From: 2-12-FULL-35-15 sp036386835
GTDB lineage: Bacteria > Bacteroidota > Bacteroidia > 2-12-FULL-35-15
Reading direction: 5' to 3'
Length of the DNA stretch: 64,000 nucleotides
Assembly (NCBI GenBank): GCA_036386835.1
Contig: DASVUX010000050.1
Span: 12,087 to 76,086, forward strand
The position numbers were made by a program, and so were the translations under genes. This document shows, piece by piece, positions 1-10,798 of the stretch. Below the pieces are notes generated by a model. That model saw nothing but the letters and a program-made list of their open reading frames with translations. It was not told where the DNA came from and ran no database searches. How positions within the stretch are numbered: position 1 is the first letter of the stretch; the number at the start of each line of letters is the position of its first letter.

Positions 1-1653
1 ATTAATATCCTCCTGTATGTATTCTGTCTTGTGCTCCTGTTCTATGTGCTTCTGCGCCTGATCCCGGGATACCATTACCTGTTTCATCTTACAGTGGTCC
101 TCCTTTTCCTGGTGCATCCCTTGCATTCCGAAGTTGTATTAAGCCTCAAGAACAGGGATGTAATGCTGAGTTTTACAGGTACGATGTTCAGCTTGCTGTT
201 CTATTTAAGGTTCATAGAAGGTAAAGGTTATCTCAATCTCCTGGTAGGCTTTCTGTTCCTTTTGTTCGCTTTAATGTCAAAGAAGGATTCAATGACATTT
301 TTTGCCATTGTGCCGTTTACAATGTGGTTTTTCCGAAAGGTTAGCTGGAAACAGATCGGCTGGATCTTTATTTCCTACCTGCCGGTTGTATTGACTTTTC
401 GTTTTGCTGCCAAGTCACTCGACAATGAGAATGTAAGAGAGCTAATGTTATGGGAAAACCCGATGTTCATTAATCACCTGAATTTTTTTGAACGTATTCC
501 ACAGGGCTTCTACTCTGTTTATTTTTACCTTAAAATGTTTCTAATCCCTCATCCGCTTATAGCATATTACGGCTATAACCAGGTTCCGATTGTTGGCTGG
601 GATAATATTATTGTATGGCTCACATTCATTCTGATGGGTGGTACTCTTTACTTTGTAATAAAGAAAAAGGCACTGAAAGAAGTCTGGGTTTATGGGATCA
701 TCTATTTCCTCGTTACCATTTCAATGTTTACGAATGTAGTAAAGCCCGTAGTTGGAATAGTAGGAGAGAGGTTTGCTTTCCTGCCTTCTCTCGGCTTATG
801 CATTTTGGCGGCCTATTTCCTTCTTACAGGGATGAAAGTTGCTTTCTCGAAGCATGAAATGAAATTACAAGCAGTAAACGGAAAATTCTGGCTGCTTCTT
901 GTCCTGATAGTGATTGGATATGGAGGACGCACCATTGCCAGGAATGCTGACTGGAAGGATGCATACACATTGTATAAAGCCGATGCCGAAAATGCAACTG
1001 AGTCAGCGCATACGCACACCTTACTTGCTGCATCTGCAATCTCAAAGGCCAAAAGTCATACGCGGATGACGCAGGCTGAAAAACGGAAACTTATTCTGGA
1101 AGCAGAATATCATTACCTGGAGTCGATCCGGCTGATACCCGATTACATAGCATCGCATAATAACCTGGGAATGCTCTATTATTCGTTTATGAATAGTCCT
1201 GAGAAAGCTCTCAAACACCTGTTGAAAGCAATCGAGCTTAAACCCGATTACGTGGAGGCTTATTTTAATGCGGCCACTGCCTATGCGGCATTAAAGCAGT
1301 TTGAAAAGGCGGAGGAATATTATCTTAAAAGCATACAGCTTGATCCGAACTTTGCCAACACCTATTTGTCGTTAAGTAATGTATACGCTTCCCGGAAAGA
1401 ATACGACAAGATCCTGAAATTAAATCTGGCGGCAATTGAGAAGGGGGTAAAGACAGATGTGATCTATATTAATATCAGCAATGTGTATTATATGAATGGC
1501 GACACTCTCCAGGCGCTGCCTTACCTGGAAAAAGCTATTTCCATGAATCCGAATAATAAAGGGGTTAATAAATTCCTTGCAGAATACTACAGATCCAAAG
1601 GTGATGCAAAAAAGTCGGCATATTATGCAGATCTGATGAAAAAGTCAATTTAA
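1..1653 (+). CDS. TMTC-like polytopic membrane protein with C-terminal TPRs (5' end outside window)
   Basis: The reading frame is open from the first base, so the gene starts upstream of the window; 550 residues are visible. The first ~300 residues hold many hydrophobic membrane segments, including the stretch HPLHSEVVLSLKNRD, which resembles the H-P-x-H-x-E/NRD loop of DUF1736/TMTC-type O-mannosyltransferase-like proteins. The last ~200 residues are at least five tetratricopeptide repeats (for example ALKHLLKAIELKPDYVEAY), probably soluble. Known TMTC relatives combine exactly such a GT-C-like membrane half with TPRs; a glycosyltransferase role here is inference. It stands alone, with 170 bases before the next gene. 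A plain membrane-anchored TPR protein is the alternative. Confidence 0.7.
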   Translation: MNILLYVFCLVLLFYVLLRLIPGYHYLFHLTVVLLFLVHPLHSEVVLSLKNRDVMLSFTGTMFSLLFYLRFIEGKGYLNLLVGFLFLLFALMSKKDSMTFFAIVPFTMWFFRKVSWKQIGWIFISYLPVVLTFRFAAKSLDNENVRELMLWENPMFINHLNFFERIPQGFYSVYFYLKMFLIPHPLIAYYGYNQVPIVGWDNIIVWLTFILMGGTLYFVIKKKALKEVWVYGIIYFLVTISMFTNVVKPVVGIVGERFAFLPSLGLCILAAYFLLTGMKVAFSKHEMKLQAVNGKFWLLLVLIVIGYGGRTIARNADWKDAYTLYKADAENATESAHTHTLLAASAISKAKSHTRMTQAEKRKLILEAEYHYLESIRLIPDYIASHNNLGMLYYSFMNSPEKALKHLLKAIELKPDYVEAYFNAATAYAALKQFEKAEEYYLKSIQLDPNFANTYLSLSNVYASRKEYDKILKLNLAAIEKGVKTDVIYINISNVYYMNGDTLQALPYLEKAISMNPNNKGVNKFLAEYYRSKGDAKKSAYYADLMKKSI

Positions 1654-1823
1654 TATCTGATTTTTCTTTGGATTCCGGTCAAAAACTCATTTATGCAACT
1701 ATTTAGGAGGTTGAGGCATCATGGTTTGGCAAGCTGTGGATTTTTTTGCATACAATATTATTTTTTATATCTTTATCGTTAAAATACTCCATTTTATAAT
1801 TTTAAATACAAATCTCATCGTAC

Positions 1824-2219
1824 ATGAAACAGATTCTTACTCTATCTTTTCTAATGTTAGGTTTATCTTTATTTTCGCAGCAGCAAAGTAAAGTTGAAAA
1901 AACACCTGCTTCATCTGTGAAGTCTGAAACTCCTAAACAGGAGCAAACGCCAAATCTGAGAACTTCCGTATCTGCATCCCACGTTCAATCAAGTCCTGCA
2001 GCACCTCTTCCGTACGATACAGAGGATAAGTATATGGGCAGGAAAGCCGAATTCCTTAACCAGATGACTGTTTCGGAATTGCCCGCTGATTTTCCTGTTT
2101 ATGAAAAGCAATGGAGCCTTAATGATTATAATCTTGTTGTCGAAGCCTACTACCGTAACCATCAGGGTATTCTGAAGGAGCGCGTGAAGCAGAAGCTGGC
2201 AATGTATCCTGCGAAGTAA
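1824..2219 (+). CDS. Small secreted protein of unknown function
   Basis: 131 residues. The N-terminus MKQILTLSFLMLGLSLFSQ is a good Sec signal peptide ending in the S-Q common in Bacteroidota. Next comes a low-complexity S/T/P/Q/K-rich linker (about residues 20-65), then a compact, charged C-terminal region of about 60 residues with W, Y and R. No family was recognised. It lies 45 bases before the giant T9SS protein on the same strand and may be co-transcribed with it. The 170-base gap upstream is AT-rich and has only a weak promoter-like TATCTTTA. Confidence 0.6.
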   Translation: MKQILTLSFLMLGLSLFSQQQSKVEKTPASSVKSETPKQEQTPNLRTSVSASHVQSSPAAPLPYDTEDKYMGRKAEFLNQMTVSELPADFPVYEKQWSLNDYNLVVEAYYRNHQGILKERVKQKLAMYPAK

Positions 2220-2264
2220 TTATTTTTCTCTTTAGTTGACATTATAACATAACCTAATAAACAT

Positions 2265-5200
2265 ATGAAAAGAATACTCTTCTTTTTTTCAGCGATCTTG
2301 TTTTTATCTTCAGGAAATTTATTCTCCCAGGGAAGCAGTTGCGCAAATGCCACTGCTTTTTGCGGTAATTCGAGTTTTGCAAATAATACTTCCACGACTT
2401 CTCAGTCAGGTCCAAGTTACGGTTGCTTAGGTAGTCAGCCGAACCCAGCATGGTTCTTTATAAAGACCACCGGAACCGGACCGATGAATTATACAATCAA
2501 CCAGGTAAATGGGGGAGGAACGGGGATAGATGTCGATTTTATTGCATGGGGTCCGTTTACAAGTATGGCAAATGCCTGCAACAATCTTACAGGATCGTGT
2601 TTTTCTGACCATGATTGTACAGGTTTAATAGAAGATTGTAGTTACAGTACCGCTGCTGTTGAGAATATGCAGATAAATTCAGCAGGTCCCGGTCTTTTTT
2701 ATGTCATTCTGATTACAAATTATGCTGATCAGGCAGGTACAATCACTTTTACTCAAAACACAGGTCCTCCATCTGATTGCTCCATCACATGTCCTTCAGT
2801 TACATCCGGTAATGGCTTCGTTGTTCCTTCAAGCACCACCCCGGTAACTTATTCCAACGTGCCTGCAACAGTGGCCTGTAGTGCGGCTCCTATAGTCATG
2901 CAGGCATCTCCTTATGCTCCGTTTGGAAATCCGATCACCCCCGGGATTATGATCTCGTTTACATCGAACGCGAATAATACGCTGCAGATCAACTGGTATG
3001 AGAATGGTGGTTTTATCCTTTGTTCCGGACCTGTTGGGGCCGGATGCCAGAATCAGATCCCTACCAATTATGATAATGATATCCAGTATTCTACCATGTC
3101 GCCATCTGCGACAAACCAGATTGAATTTTGTGAAACAACCACCACCGGTGGTGATATTCCATATACAATTACAGACGTTTCAAGTGGTACCGTGATTAAT
3201 TCCGGAACCTGGACCACGAATGCCGGTTGTACAACTGTAACAATTCCCCCGGGAACAATCACGGGAGTATCAAGCTGGACAATCTCACCTGCGTGCCCGG
3301 GTTGTTTAGCAACAACTGATTGGGGTGCAGCACAATTCAATCCTGGTGTTGCTCCGGCCGGAACTTACAGCATTTGTTATTCTTTTGACCCTCCGGGAAC
3401 CTGCCCGACTTACACTTATTGCCAGAGCATTACAGTTACAAATCCTAACAATCCTGCGTGGACTACTCCGCCGGCAATGTGCGCTAATGCTTCTTCAATT
3501 AACCTGAACACATTCATTACAGGCACAACAGGTGGTACATGGTCAGGAACAGGTGTTTCCGGCAGTACGTTTAATCCTGCAACTTCAGGCGCAGGGACTT
3601 TTAATATCACCTATACTGTAGGTTCCGGCACTTGTGCTGCTTCCCAGGTTCATGCAATAACAGTAAACCCTGTTCCCAGCGTTTCAATTACTCCGGCAAG
3701 TGCTACTGTTTGTGCAGGACAATCGGTTACTCTGAATGCAAGCCCTTCGCCTGCAGGTGGAACATACCTTTGGTCACCGGGTGGGTCAACATCTTCGGGG
3801 ATAACTGTTTCTCCGGGTTCAAGTACTACTTATACGGTTACCTATAGTCTGTCAGGCTGTACAGCTACAGCTACAAGGTTGATTACTGTTAATCCCGTGC
3901 CTACGGTTTCTGTCACTTCACCTGCTCCCGTTTGTGCAGGTAATTCGGGAACTTTAACTGCTAATCCTTCCATTGCAGGCGGTACATATTCATGGTCACC
4001 GGGTGGTACAACTGCCCAGACATTAACCGCTTCACCAGGTTCTACAACCAGCTATACGGTTACTTATACTTTGAGCGGTTGTTCAAATACCGGTGTGGGC
4101 ACAATCACAGTCAATCCGGTACCAACAGTTGGAATCACTGCCTCTGCAACCACTGTATGTGCAGGACAATCCACTACATTAACAGCTAATCCTTCAACAG
4201 GAGGAGGAACTTATCTTTGGGCCCCGGGCGGGTCCACTGCCAGCGCCATTACTGTTTCACCGGGGGCCAGCACTACTTACACCGTTACATACACTTTATC
4301 AGGATGTACGGCTACTGCAACAAGATTAATTACAGTTAACCCCGTACCTACCGTTTCTGTTACTTCACCTCCGGCAGTGTGTGCCGGAAATTCAGCTACC
4401 CTGACGGCTAATCCTTCCATTGCCGGCGGAACTTATTCCTGGTCACCGGGAGGCAGTACAGCGCAGACACTCACCGCCTCACCCGCTTCGACAACAAGCT
4501 ATACTGTGACTTATACTTTAAGCGGATGTACGAACACCGGTGTGGGAACCATTACCGTGAATCCAATTCCAACGGTAAGCATAAATGCTTCAGCAAGCTC
4601 AATTTGTGCCGGCCAGTCTACTACTTTAACAGCCAATCCTTCAGTTGCAGGCGGAACTTACGCCTGGGCACCAGGCGGAGCTTCAACTAATGCTATAACT
4701 GTTTCTCCGGGATCGAATACTACATACACCGTTACCTATACTCTATCAGGTTGTACTGCTACCTCAGCCAGTTTGATTACAGTCAATGCAATACCTGCAG
4801 TTTCTGTAAACACCCCTCCGGCAATATGTGCAGGCAGTTCTGCCACCCTGATTGCGTCACCGGCTCCCGGCGGAGGAACATATTCCTGGTCACCCGGCGG
4901 AGCAACTACTCAGTCAATAACTGTTACACCTGCATTCAATACCACTTATACCGTTACATATACTTTAAGCGGTTGTTCCGGTACCGGAACGGGTACGGTG
5001 ACTGTTAATCCTATGCCTACTGTAGGCATAACACCCGCAACAGCAACCATCTGTGCCGGACAGTCTTCCACCTTAAATGCAAGCCCTTCTCCTGCCGGCG
5101 GAACTTATTCATGGTCCCCGGGAGGTGCAACAACGTCTTCAATTACTGTCTCTCCTGCAGCAAGCACAACTTATACCGTGACTTATACATTGTCTGGCTG

Positions 5201-8200
5201 TATTGCTACCAACACGCGGTTGATTACGGTAAATCCGATGGATAACGCCAACTTTAATTATGGAGGATCTACTACTTTCTGTCAGACCGGTACAAACCCT
5301 AATGCGGTAATTACAGGTCTTGCCGGTGGTACCTTTACTTCCAGCCCGGGTGGACTATCAATCAACCCGTCAACAGGTACGATAAATCTTGCAGCGAGTG
5401 CGTTAAATACTTACAATGTAACATACAATACGAATGGCCCTTGCCCGAACAGCTTTACGCTGCCGGTAACAATTACAAGTGCGCCCTCAGCAAGTTTCAC
5501 TTATGCAGGTCCTTATTGCCAGTCAGCGTCCAATCCGTTACCTACATTCGGTGCCGGTGCCAGCGGTGGTACATTTACTTCTACAGCGGGGCTTAACTTT
5601 GTAAATGTTAATACCGGACAGATAAATCTTTCTACAAGCACACCGGGAACTTACACTGTTACGAATTCTATCGCAGCAGGCGGAGGATGCTCTGCAGCAA
5701 CAGCAACTGCGAGCGTAACAATTACGCCTTCACCTGTTGTAACTGCAACTCCCGCCAGTCAAACGATCTGCTCGGGTACTGCGACCGGAATCGCTTTATC
5801 AAGCTCAATTGCTGGAACTACCTATAACTGGACGGTTTCTCAAAGCGGAGTTTCAGGAGCTTCTGCAGGTTCAGGAAGCTCTATTGCGCAGACTTTATCA
5901 ACAACAGGTGCCGTTGCAGGAACAGCAACTTATACAATAACTTCTTCCGCAGGAGGATGTGCAGGAAACACTTTAACAGTTACTATTACTGTTAATCCTG
6001 TACCTACAGCCACACCAAGTCCTGTAGCACAAACCATCTGTTCAGGAAACACAACCAGTATTTCGCTGACAGGTAACCTGCCGGGAACAACATTCGCCTG
6101 GGCAGCGCCAACACAAACCGGTGCCACCGGCGGTGCAGCAGGAACAGGAACCAGTATAGTACAGGCACTTACGGCAACTGGAGCAGGAGCAGGCACTGTA
6201 ACATATAATATCATCCCGACAGCCAACTCATGCCCGGGATCATCCGTACCCGTGATCATCACAGTTAATCCTGCACCTGCAATAACAGCCACACCGGCAG
6301 CAGCCACAATATGCTCAGGGGCGGCCACTTCCGTGAATCTTACAAGTACGGTGGCCGGAACCACATTTACATGGGTTGCTTCTAATGGTGCCGGAATTTC
6401 AGGTGCTTCAGCAGGTTCGGGAAGTTCAATTAATCAGACATTAACCAATTCATCCTCGGCTTCAGGAACCGCTACCTATACAGTGACGCCATCGGCTTCA
6501 GGTTGTCCGGGAACACCAACCACAGTAACAATAACCGTTAACCCGATCCCAACAGTTACACCAAGCCCGACATCCCAGACAATTTGCTCAGGATCTGTTA
6601 CAAGCATAAACCTTTCGGGTTCACTTCCGGGGACTACTTTTGCATGGGGAGCTCCCACTCAAAGCGGTGCGACAGGCGGAACAGCAGGAAGCGGAGCCTC
6701 AATTGCCCAGACATTATTGACTTCAGGGGCATCAGCAGGGACGGTGACTTATAATATTGTACCATCTGCTAATTCCTGTACAGGTCCTGCGGTTCCCGTG
6801 GTTATCACTGTTAGCCCGGTACCTTTCGCTACAGCAACGCCTTCATCGGCTACGATCTGTTCAGGCGCTTCTACTGCTATCAACCTGAGCAGCTTCACCT
6901 CCGGTACAACATTCACATGGACTGCAGGCAATGGGGCAGGGATCTCCGGGGCAAGCGCTGGTTCAGGAGCATCAATTTCACAAATACTTACAAATTCCGG
7001 TACTGCGCAAGGCACGGCCACATATACGGTAACACCTTCTGCATCCGGATGTCCCGGAAATCCTATCACAGTTACGATAACAGTTAACCCGGTTCCGGGT
7101 GTTACCGCAACACCTCCGGGTCAATCGATCTGTTCAGGTAACACAACTGCAATTTCACTCAGCAGTTCAGTTGCAGGAGCAACGTTCAGCTGGGCTGCAC
7201 CAACACAATCAGGTGCATCCGGAGGGGCAGCAGGGAGCGGTGCTTCTATAGCGCAGACATTAACTGCAACCGGAGCTTCAGCAGGTACTGTAACCTATAA
7301 TATTATCCCAACAGCCAATTCCTGTCCGGGTACACCTCTGGCGGTTTCTGTAACAATAAATCCTAACCCTGTCGGAACAGCGACACCGGCTTCGGCTTCG
7401 ATCTGCTCTGGAACATCTACCTCTGTAGTGCTTTCAAGTACTATTGCGGGAACTACTTATAGCTGGACCGCATCAGCTTCAGGTGCAAGCGGGGAGTCTG
7501 CAGGTTCAGGAAATACAATATCACAGGTACTTACTGCAACTGGTACAAGTTCAGGGACAGTAACCTACATCGTAACAGCCACCACACCTGCCGGATGCAG
7601 TTCCACAATGGCTCCGGTTGTAATTACGGTTAATCCAACACCAAATGTAAGCGCAACTCCTGCAAGTGCCACTATTTGTTCAGGATCGGCCACTGCAGTC
7701 GCATTAACAAGTAATGTGTCAGGAACAACATTCTCATGGACAGTAAGCCAGTCGGATGTGAGTGGTGCAGCAGCAGGATCAGGTTCTTCTATTACTCAGA
7801 CCCTGACAGCAACAGGTACCGTTGCGGGTTCAGCAGTTTATACCATCACTCCATCCGCCAGCGGTTGTGCTTCCGGATCACCTGTTACAGCTACGATAAC
7901 AGTGAATCCTTTACCAGTTGCAACAGCAACATCTTCAACACAGGATATCTGTGACGGATCAACTATAAATATTGGATTAAGCAGTAACCTGGGTGCAACA
8001 ACTTATAGTTGGACAGTGGTTCAAACAGGGGTCACAGGTGCGTCTGCAGGGTCAGGTAATTCGATCTCCCAGCTTTTAGGCCTTACAGCGCCTGCAACCG
8101 CGGGTTCTGCCATATATACTGTTACACCTTCAGATAACGGATGTGCAGGAACACCGGTTACCATAACAGTTAACGTTAACCCGATCGACAACGCGGCATT

Positions 8201-10742
8201 CAGTTATTCATCTTCCACATTCTGTATTACCGGAACTGATCCCTCAGCTGTTATAACAGGAACCCCGGGAGGAATATTCAGTTTCAGCCCGACAGGACTT
8301 TCAATGACAGATACACAAACCGGTCTGATCGATCTTAGCGCAAGTACACTAGGTTCCTATAATATTACATACCAGACCAACGGAGCATGCCCAAGCAGCA
8401 GTGTAGTGATTGTTACGATCACAAATGCTCCAAGCGCAGTGTTCAGCTACACTTCGGTGTGCTCAACAGATCCTAATCCGGTTCCTTTGTTTGGGGCAGG
8501 AGCAAGTGCCGGTATGTTTACCGCTTCTCCGGCAGGAATCGTTTTTATTGATCCTGCAACAGGTGAGATAGATCTTATAACTTCTACTCCCGGCTCATAC
8601 CTGATCACTAATTCGATTACAGCAGGCGGAGGTTGTGCAGCAGCAACTGCCAGCGACAGCATCACCATCGACCAGGCAGCAACAGTTGATGCAGGTGTGA
8701 GCGATACGATCTGTGAACTGGAAACAATAACGCTTGCAGCTATTATGGGCGGCAGTGCGGGAACTGTTACCTGGACAACCAATGGTACGGGTACATTCAA
8801 CAATGCGAATTCGCCATCTGCCGTATATACGCCATCTTCAGCTGATATTACTGCGGGTACAGCCGTATTAACCGTAACCACCGATGATCCGATTGGCGGA
8901 TGTGCTTCAGTAACTGACTTTATGGTACTTACAATCACTCCGCTTGACAGTGCAGACTTCACATATTCGGGAAGTACCTTCTGCCAGTCAGGTACTAATC
9001 CGGTTCCTGTAGTTGCAGGGGTACCGGGAGGAATGTTCACTGCTTCACCGGCAGGTTTAGTATTTGTTAACGCACTGACAGGAGAAATAGACCTTAGTTC
9101 GAGTGTCCTCGGAACATATGATGTTGTGTACAGTACAAACGGTCCTTGTCCGAGCAGTGATACGGCTTCAATAACAATTTCAGATGCACCTGAAGCAACC
9201 TTTACTTTCAGCAATACAACGACATCTTTCTGTCAGTCGGATGCCAACCCGGTTCCTGTTTTTGCAACAGGCGCCAGTGCAGGGGCTTTCACAGCGAACC
9301 CTGCAGGCCTTGTATTTGTAAGTACTTCTACAGGTGAGGTGGATCTTCAGAATTCAACCCCTGGGACATACACAATAATCAATAACATTGTTGCAGCGGG
9401 AGGCTGCGCATCAGCGGTGGATTCCCTTGTTATTACGATCGATCAGCCTGCTACGGTAGATGCGGGTCCTGATGCCACCGTATGTGCAGGTACTGTGTAC
9501 TCAATTACAGGTGCTTCAATAGGTGGAGCAGCTACCAGTTCCGTGTGGACAACAAGTGGCAGTGGTACCTTCAATGATGATTCACTCCTGACTGCTGTAT
9601 ATACACCTTCAGCAGCAGATACCGCTTCAGGAACAGTGGTGCTGTACCTGACAAGCAATGATCCTGCAGGAATCTGCAGTATGGTAGCCGACAGCATGGT
9701 ACTTACAATAACTCCTTTGCCTCAGACGCCTGTGGTTACCAATCCTGCTCCATATTGCGCAGGTGCAGCATTAACGCCTGTTACTTTCCCGGGGTCGGGA
9801 GGAACAGTAACCTGGTATTCAGATGCGGCATTAACCAATTCGATAGGTACCGGGAATCCTTTCACTCCAACAGGCATCACAGCAACGGATACTATTTACG
9901 TTACGGAAACTGTAGGTTCTTGTGGAAGCGTTTCTTCCCAGGTAATAATCACGTTTAACCCGGTACCTGTTGCAGATTCCTCAACATCTGTGATTTCAGG
10001 AGCTACCTGCGGACAAAGCACCGGTTCCATTACAAATGTTACAATAGTATCAGGACAGGCGCCTCTGACTTATCTTTGGGAAGATGCTTCGGGAAATACC
10101 GTAGGTACTTCGCTTGATCTTACAAACGTAGGTCCTGGTGTATATACCTTGACAATTACGGATGCAAATGGCTGTACGGCAACACTTGGCGGGGGGAACG
10201 GAACAACCGTAACTTCAACAAGCGGTGTAACAGCTTCATTCACTTCTGATGTGATAACAGGTGAAAAGCCATTGCCGGTTAGCTTTACAAATACAAGCAT
10301 TGGTGGTGTTAGCTATACCTGGATGTTCCCTGATGGTACCAGTTCAAATACATTGAACGCAAGTTTTGTATTCACAGAATTAGGAATGAATACGATTTGC
10401 CTGGTAGCTGATAATGGTGTAGGCTGCGCAGACACTGCTTGTGCAGAGATTGATGTCTTCCAGAATTCAGTATTTGTGATACCAAATGTATTCACTCCAA
10501 ATGGTGATGACGTAAACGATGTATTTACAGTAAAGAATGTGGGTCTTGAAACTATGGATGCACAGATATTCAACCGTTGGGGCCAGAAACAATACGAGTG
10601 GCATACAACTAACGGTGGTTGGGATGGGCGCACAGCTTCAGGAGTTATAGTTCCGGACGGCACTTATTATTTCATGATCAGTGCGAAGGGATATGATGGA
10701 AAAGAATATTTTGAAAAAGGCTCATTTGAGTTGATCAGGTAG
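2265..10742 (+). CDS. Giant repetitive T9SS-secreted surface protein, type B sorting domain (2825 aa)
   Basis: A signal peptide (about residues 1-21) is followed by a Cys-rich N-terminal domain (to about 170) containing the WFFIKTTGTGPM and DVDFIAWGPF motifs common in Bacteroidota gliding/adhesin-like proteins. Then come seven CAG[QN]S-type Ig-like repeats (about 470-990), a paired F-x-Y module, nine ICSG-type PKD-like repeats (about 1155-1975), two more paired modules alternating with TVDAG-type units, an SprB-like repeat (about 2570-2645), a PKD domain (about 2656-2730, WMFPDG) and the C-terminal domain IPNVFTPNGDDVNDVFTV to the end, which is the type B (CHU_C) T9SS sorting signal. It is probably exported by Sec and then T9SS and displayed or released at the surface. 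Adhesion is the usual guess for this class and is inference. A terminator follows. Confidence 0.9.
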   Translation: MKRILFFFSAILFLSSGNLFSQGSSCANATAFCGNSSFANNTSTTSQSGPSYGCLGSQPNPAWFFIKTTGTGPMNYTINQVNGGGTGIDVDFIAWGPFTSMANACNNLTGSCFSDHDCTGLIEDCSYSTAAVENMQINSAGPGLFYVILITNYADQAGTITFTQNTGPPSDCSITCPSVTSGNGFVVPSSTTPVTYSNVPATVACSAAPIVMQASPYAPFGNPITPGIMISFTSNANNTLQINWYENGGFILCSGPVGAGCQNQIPTNYDNDIQYSTMSPSATNQIEFCETTTTGGDIPYTITDVSSGTVINSGTWTTNAGCTTVTIPPGTITGVSSWTISPACPGCLATTDWGAAQFNPGVAPAGTYSICYSFDPPGTCPTYTYCQSITVTNPNNPAWTTPPAMCANASSINLNTFITGTTGGTWSGTGVSGSTFNPATSGAGTFNITYTVGSGTCAASQVHAITVNPVPSVSITPASATVCAGQSVTLNASPSPAGGTYLWSPGGSTSSGITVSPGSSTTYTVTYSLSGCTATATRLITVNPVPTVSVTSPAPVCAGNSGTLTANPSIAGGTYSWSPGGTTAQTLTASPGSTTSYTVTYTLSGCSNTGVGTITVNPVPTVGITASATTVCAGQSTTLTANPSTGGGTYLWAPGGSTASAITVSPGASTTYTVTYTLSGCTATATRLITVNPVPTVSVTSPPAVCAGNSATLTANPSIAGGTYSWSPGGSTAQTLTASPASTTSYTVTYTLSGCTNTGVGTITVNPIPTVSINASASSICAGQSTTLTANPSVAGGTYAWAPGGASTNAITVSPGSNTTYTVTYTLSGCTATSASLITVNAIPAVSVNTPPAICAGSSATLIASPAPGGGTYSWSPGGATTQSITVTPAFNTTYTVTYTLSGCSGTGTGTVTVNPMPTVGITPATATICAGQSSTLNASPSPAGGTYSWSPGGATTSSITVSPAASTTYTVTYTLSGCIATNTRLITVNPMDNANFNYGGSTTFCQTGTNPNAVITGLAGGTFTSSPGGLSINPSTGTINLAASALNTYNVTYNTNGPCPNSFTLPVTITSAPSASFTYAGPYCQSASNPLPTFGAGASGGTFTSTAGLNFVNVNTGQINLSTSTPGTYTVTNSIAAGGGCSAATATASVTITPSPVVTATPASQTICSGTATGIALSSSIAGTTYNWTVSQSGVSGASAGSGSSIAQTLSTTGAVAGTATYTITSSAGGCAGNTLTVTITVNPVPTATPSPVAQTICSGNTTSISLTGNLPGTTFAWAAPTQTGATGGAAGTGTSIVQALTATGAGAGTVTYNIIPTANSCPGSSVPVIITVNPAPAITATPAAATICSGAATSVNLTSTVAGTTFTWVASNGAGISGASAGSGSSINQTLTNSSSASGTATYTVTPSASGCPGTPTTVTITVNPIPTVTPSPTSQTICSGSVTSINLSGSLPGTTFAWGAPTQSGATGGTAGSGASIAQTLLTSGASAGTVTYNIVPSANSCTGPAVPVVITVSPVPFATATPSSATICSGASTAINLSSFTSGTTFTWTAGNGAGISGASAGSGASISQILTNSGTAQGTATYTVTPSASGCPGNPITVTITVNPVPGVTATPPGQSICSGNTTAISLSSSVAGATFSWAAPTQSGASGGAAGSGASIAQTLTATGASAGTVTYNIIPTANSCPGTPLAVSVTINPNPVGTATPASASICSGTSTSVVLSSTIAGTTYSWTASASGASGESAGSGNTISQVLTATGTSSGTVTYIVTATTPAGCSSTMAPVVITVNPTPNVSATPASATICSGSATAVALTSNVSGTTFSWTVSQSDVSGAAAGSGSSITQTLTATGTVAGSAVYTITPSASGCASGSPVTATITVNPLPVATATSSTQDICDGSTINIGLSSNLGATTYSWTVVQTGVTGASAGSGNSISQLLGLTAPATAGSAIYTVTPSDNGCAGTPVTITVNVNPIDNAAFSYSSSTFCITGTDPSAVITGTPGGIFSFSPTGLSMTDTQTGLIDLSASTLGSYNITYQTNGACPSSSVVIVTITNAPSAVFSYTSVCSTDPNPVPLFGAGASAGMFTASPAGIVFIDPATGEIDLITSTPGSYLITNSITAGGGCAAATASDSITIDQAATVDAGVSDTICELETITLAAIMGGSAGTVTWTTNGTGTFNNANSPSAVYTPSSADITAGTAVLTVTTDDPIGGCASVTDFMVLTITPLDSADFTYSGSTFCQSGTNPVPVVAGVPGGMFTASPAGLVFVNALTGEIDLSSSVLGTYDVVYSTNGPCPSSDTASITISDAPEATFTFSNTTTSFCQSDANPVPVFATGASAGAFTANPAGLVFVSTSTGEVDLQNSTPGTYTIINNIVAAGGCASAVDSLVITIDQPATVDAGPDATVCAGTVYSITGASIGGAATSSVWTTSGSGTFNDDSLLTAVYTPSAADTASGTVVLYLTSNDPAGICSMVADSMVLTITPLPQTPVVTNPAPYCAGAALTPVTFPGSGGTVTWYSDAALTNSIGTGNPFTPTGITATDTIYVTETVGSCGSVSSQVIITFNPVPVADSSTSVISGATCGQSTGSITNVTIVSGQAPLTYLWEDASGNTVGTSLDLTNVGPGVYTLTITDANGCTATLGGGNGTTVTSTSGVTASFTSDVITGEKPLPVSFTNTSIGGVSYTWMFPDGTSSNTLNASFVFTELGMNTICLVADNGVGCADTACAEIDVFQNSVFVIPNVFTPNGDDVNDVFTVKNVGLETMDAQIFNRWGQKQYEWHTTNGGWDGRTASGVIVPDGTYYFMISAKGYDGKEYFEKGSFELIR
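3670..5237 (+). repeat. Seven tandem Ig-like coding repeats (CAG[QN]S class)
   Basis: Inside the giant protein gene. Units are about 75 residues with the cores [VI]CAG[QNS]S, GGTY.WSPGG and T.YTVTY.LSGC. Odd units carry CAGQS and mostly end near ATATRLITVNP; even units carry CAGNS or CAGSS and end near GTGTITVNP. The array is therefore a two-unit higher-order repeat, which suggests growth by duplication of dimers. DNA copies are diverged rather than identical. Confidence 0.85.
5727..8183 (+). repeat. Nine tandem PKD-like coding repeats (ICSG class)
   Basis: Inside the giant protein gene. Units of roughly 85-95 residues begin TATPAS.TICSG and end ITVNP. Two subtypes occur: one with FAWAAPTQ.GA.GG and YNIIPTANSCPG (units 2, 4, 6), the other with GAGISGASAGSGSS and YTVTPSASGCPG. 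They alternate through the first six units, a second case of dimer-based expansion in the same gene. Confidence 0.8.
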
Positions 10743-10761
10743 GACTGTAAAAATTCAGAGG

Positions 10762-10798
10762 ATCGGGATGCCGGGGAAACGGTATCCCGATTTTTTTT
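10762..10798 (+). terminator. Intrinsic terminator of the giant gene
   Basis: A 12-bp stem (ATCGGGATGCCG with CGGTATCCCGAT, one G-U pair) is followed by eight T residues. It lies 20 bases after the stop codon of the giant T9SS protein and separates it from the ribosomal superoperon. Confidence 0.85.

Noticed and set aside
3670..8183. Regular repeats suggestive of a CRISPR array
   Set aside because: The repeats are long, diverged and in frame within one coding sequence; there are no spacers or cas genes.
8447..9214. A 255-codon open frame antisense to the giant protein, and similar ones at 5930-6364 and 6749-7069
   Set aside because: Repetitive Ser/Thr/Gly/Ala codons leave the opposite strand free of stops; the predicted proteins are low-complexity Val/Pro/Ala mirrors without start signals.
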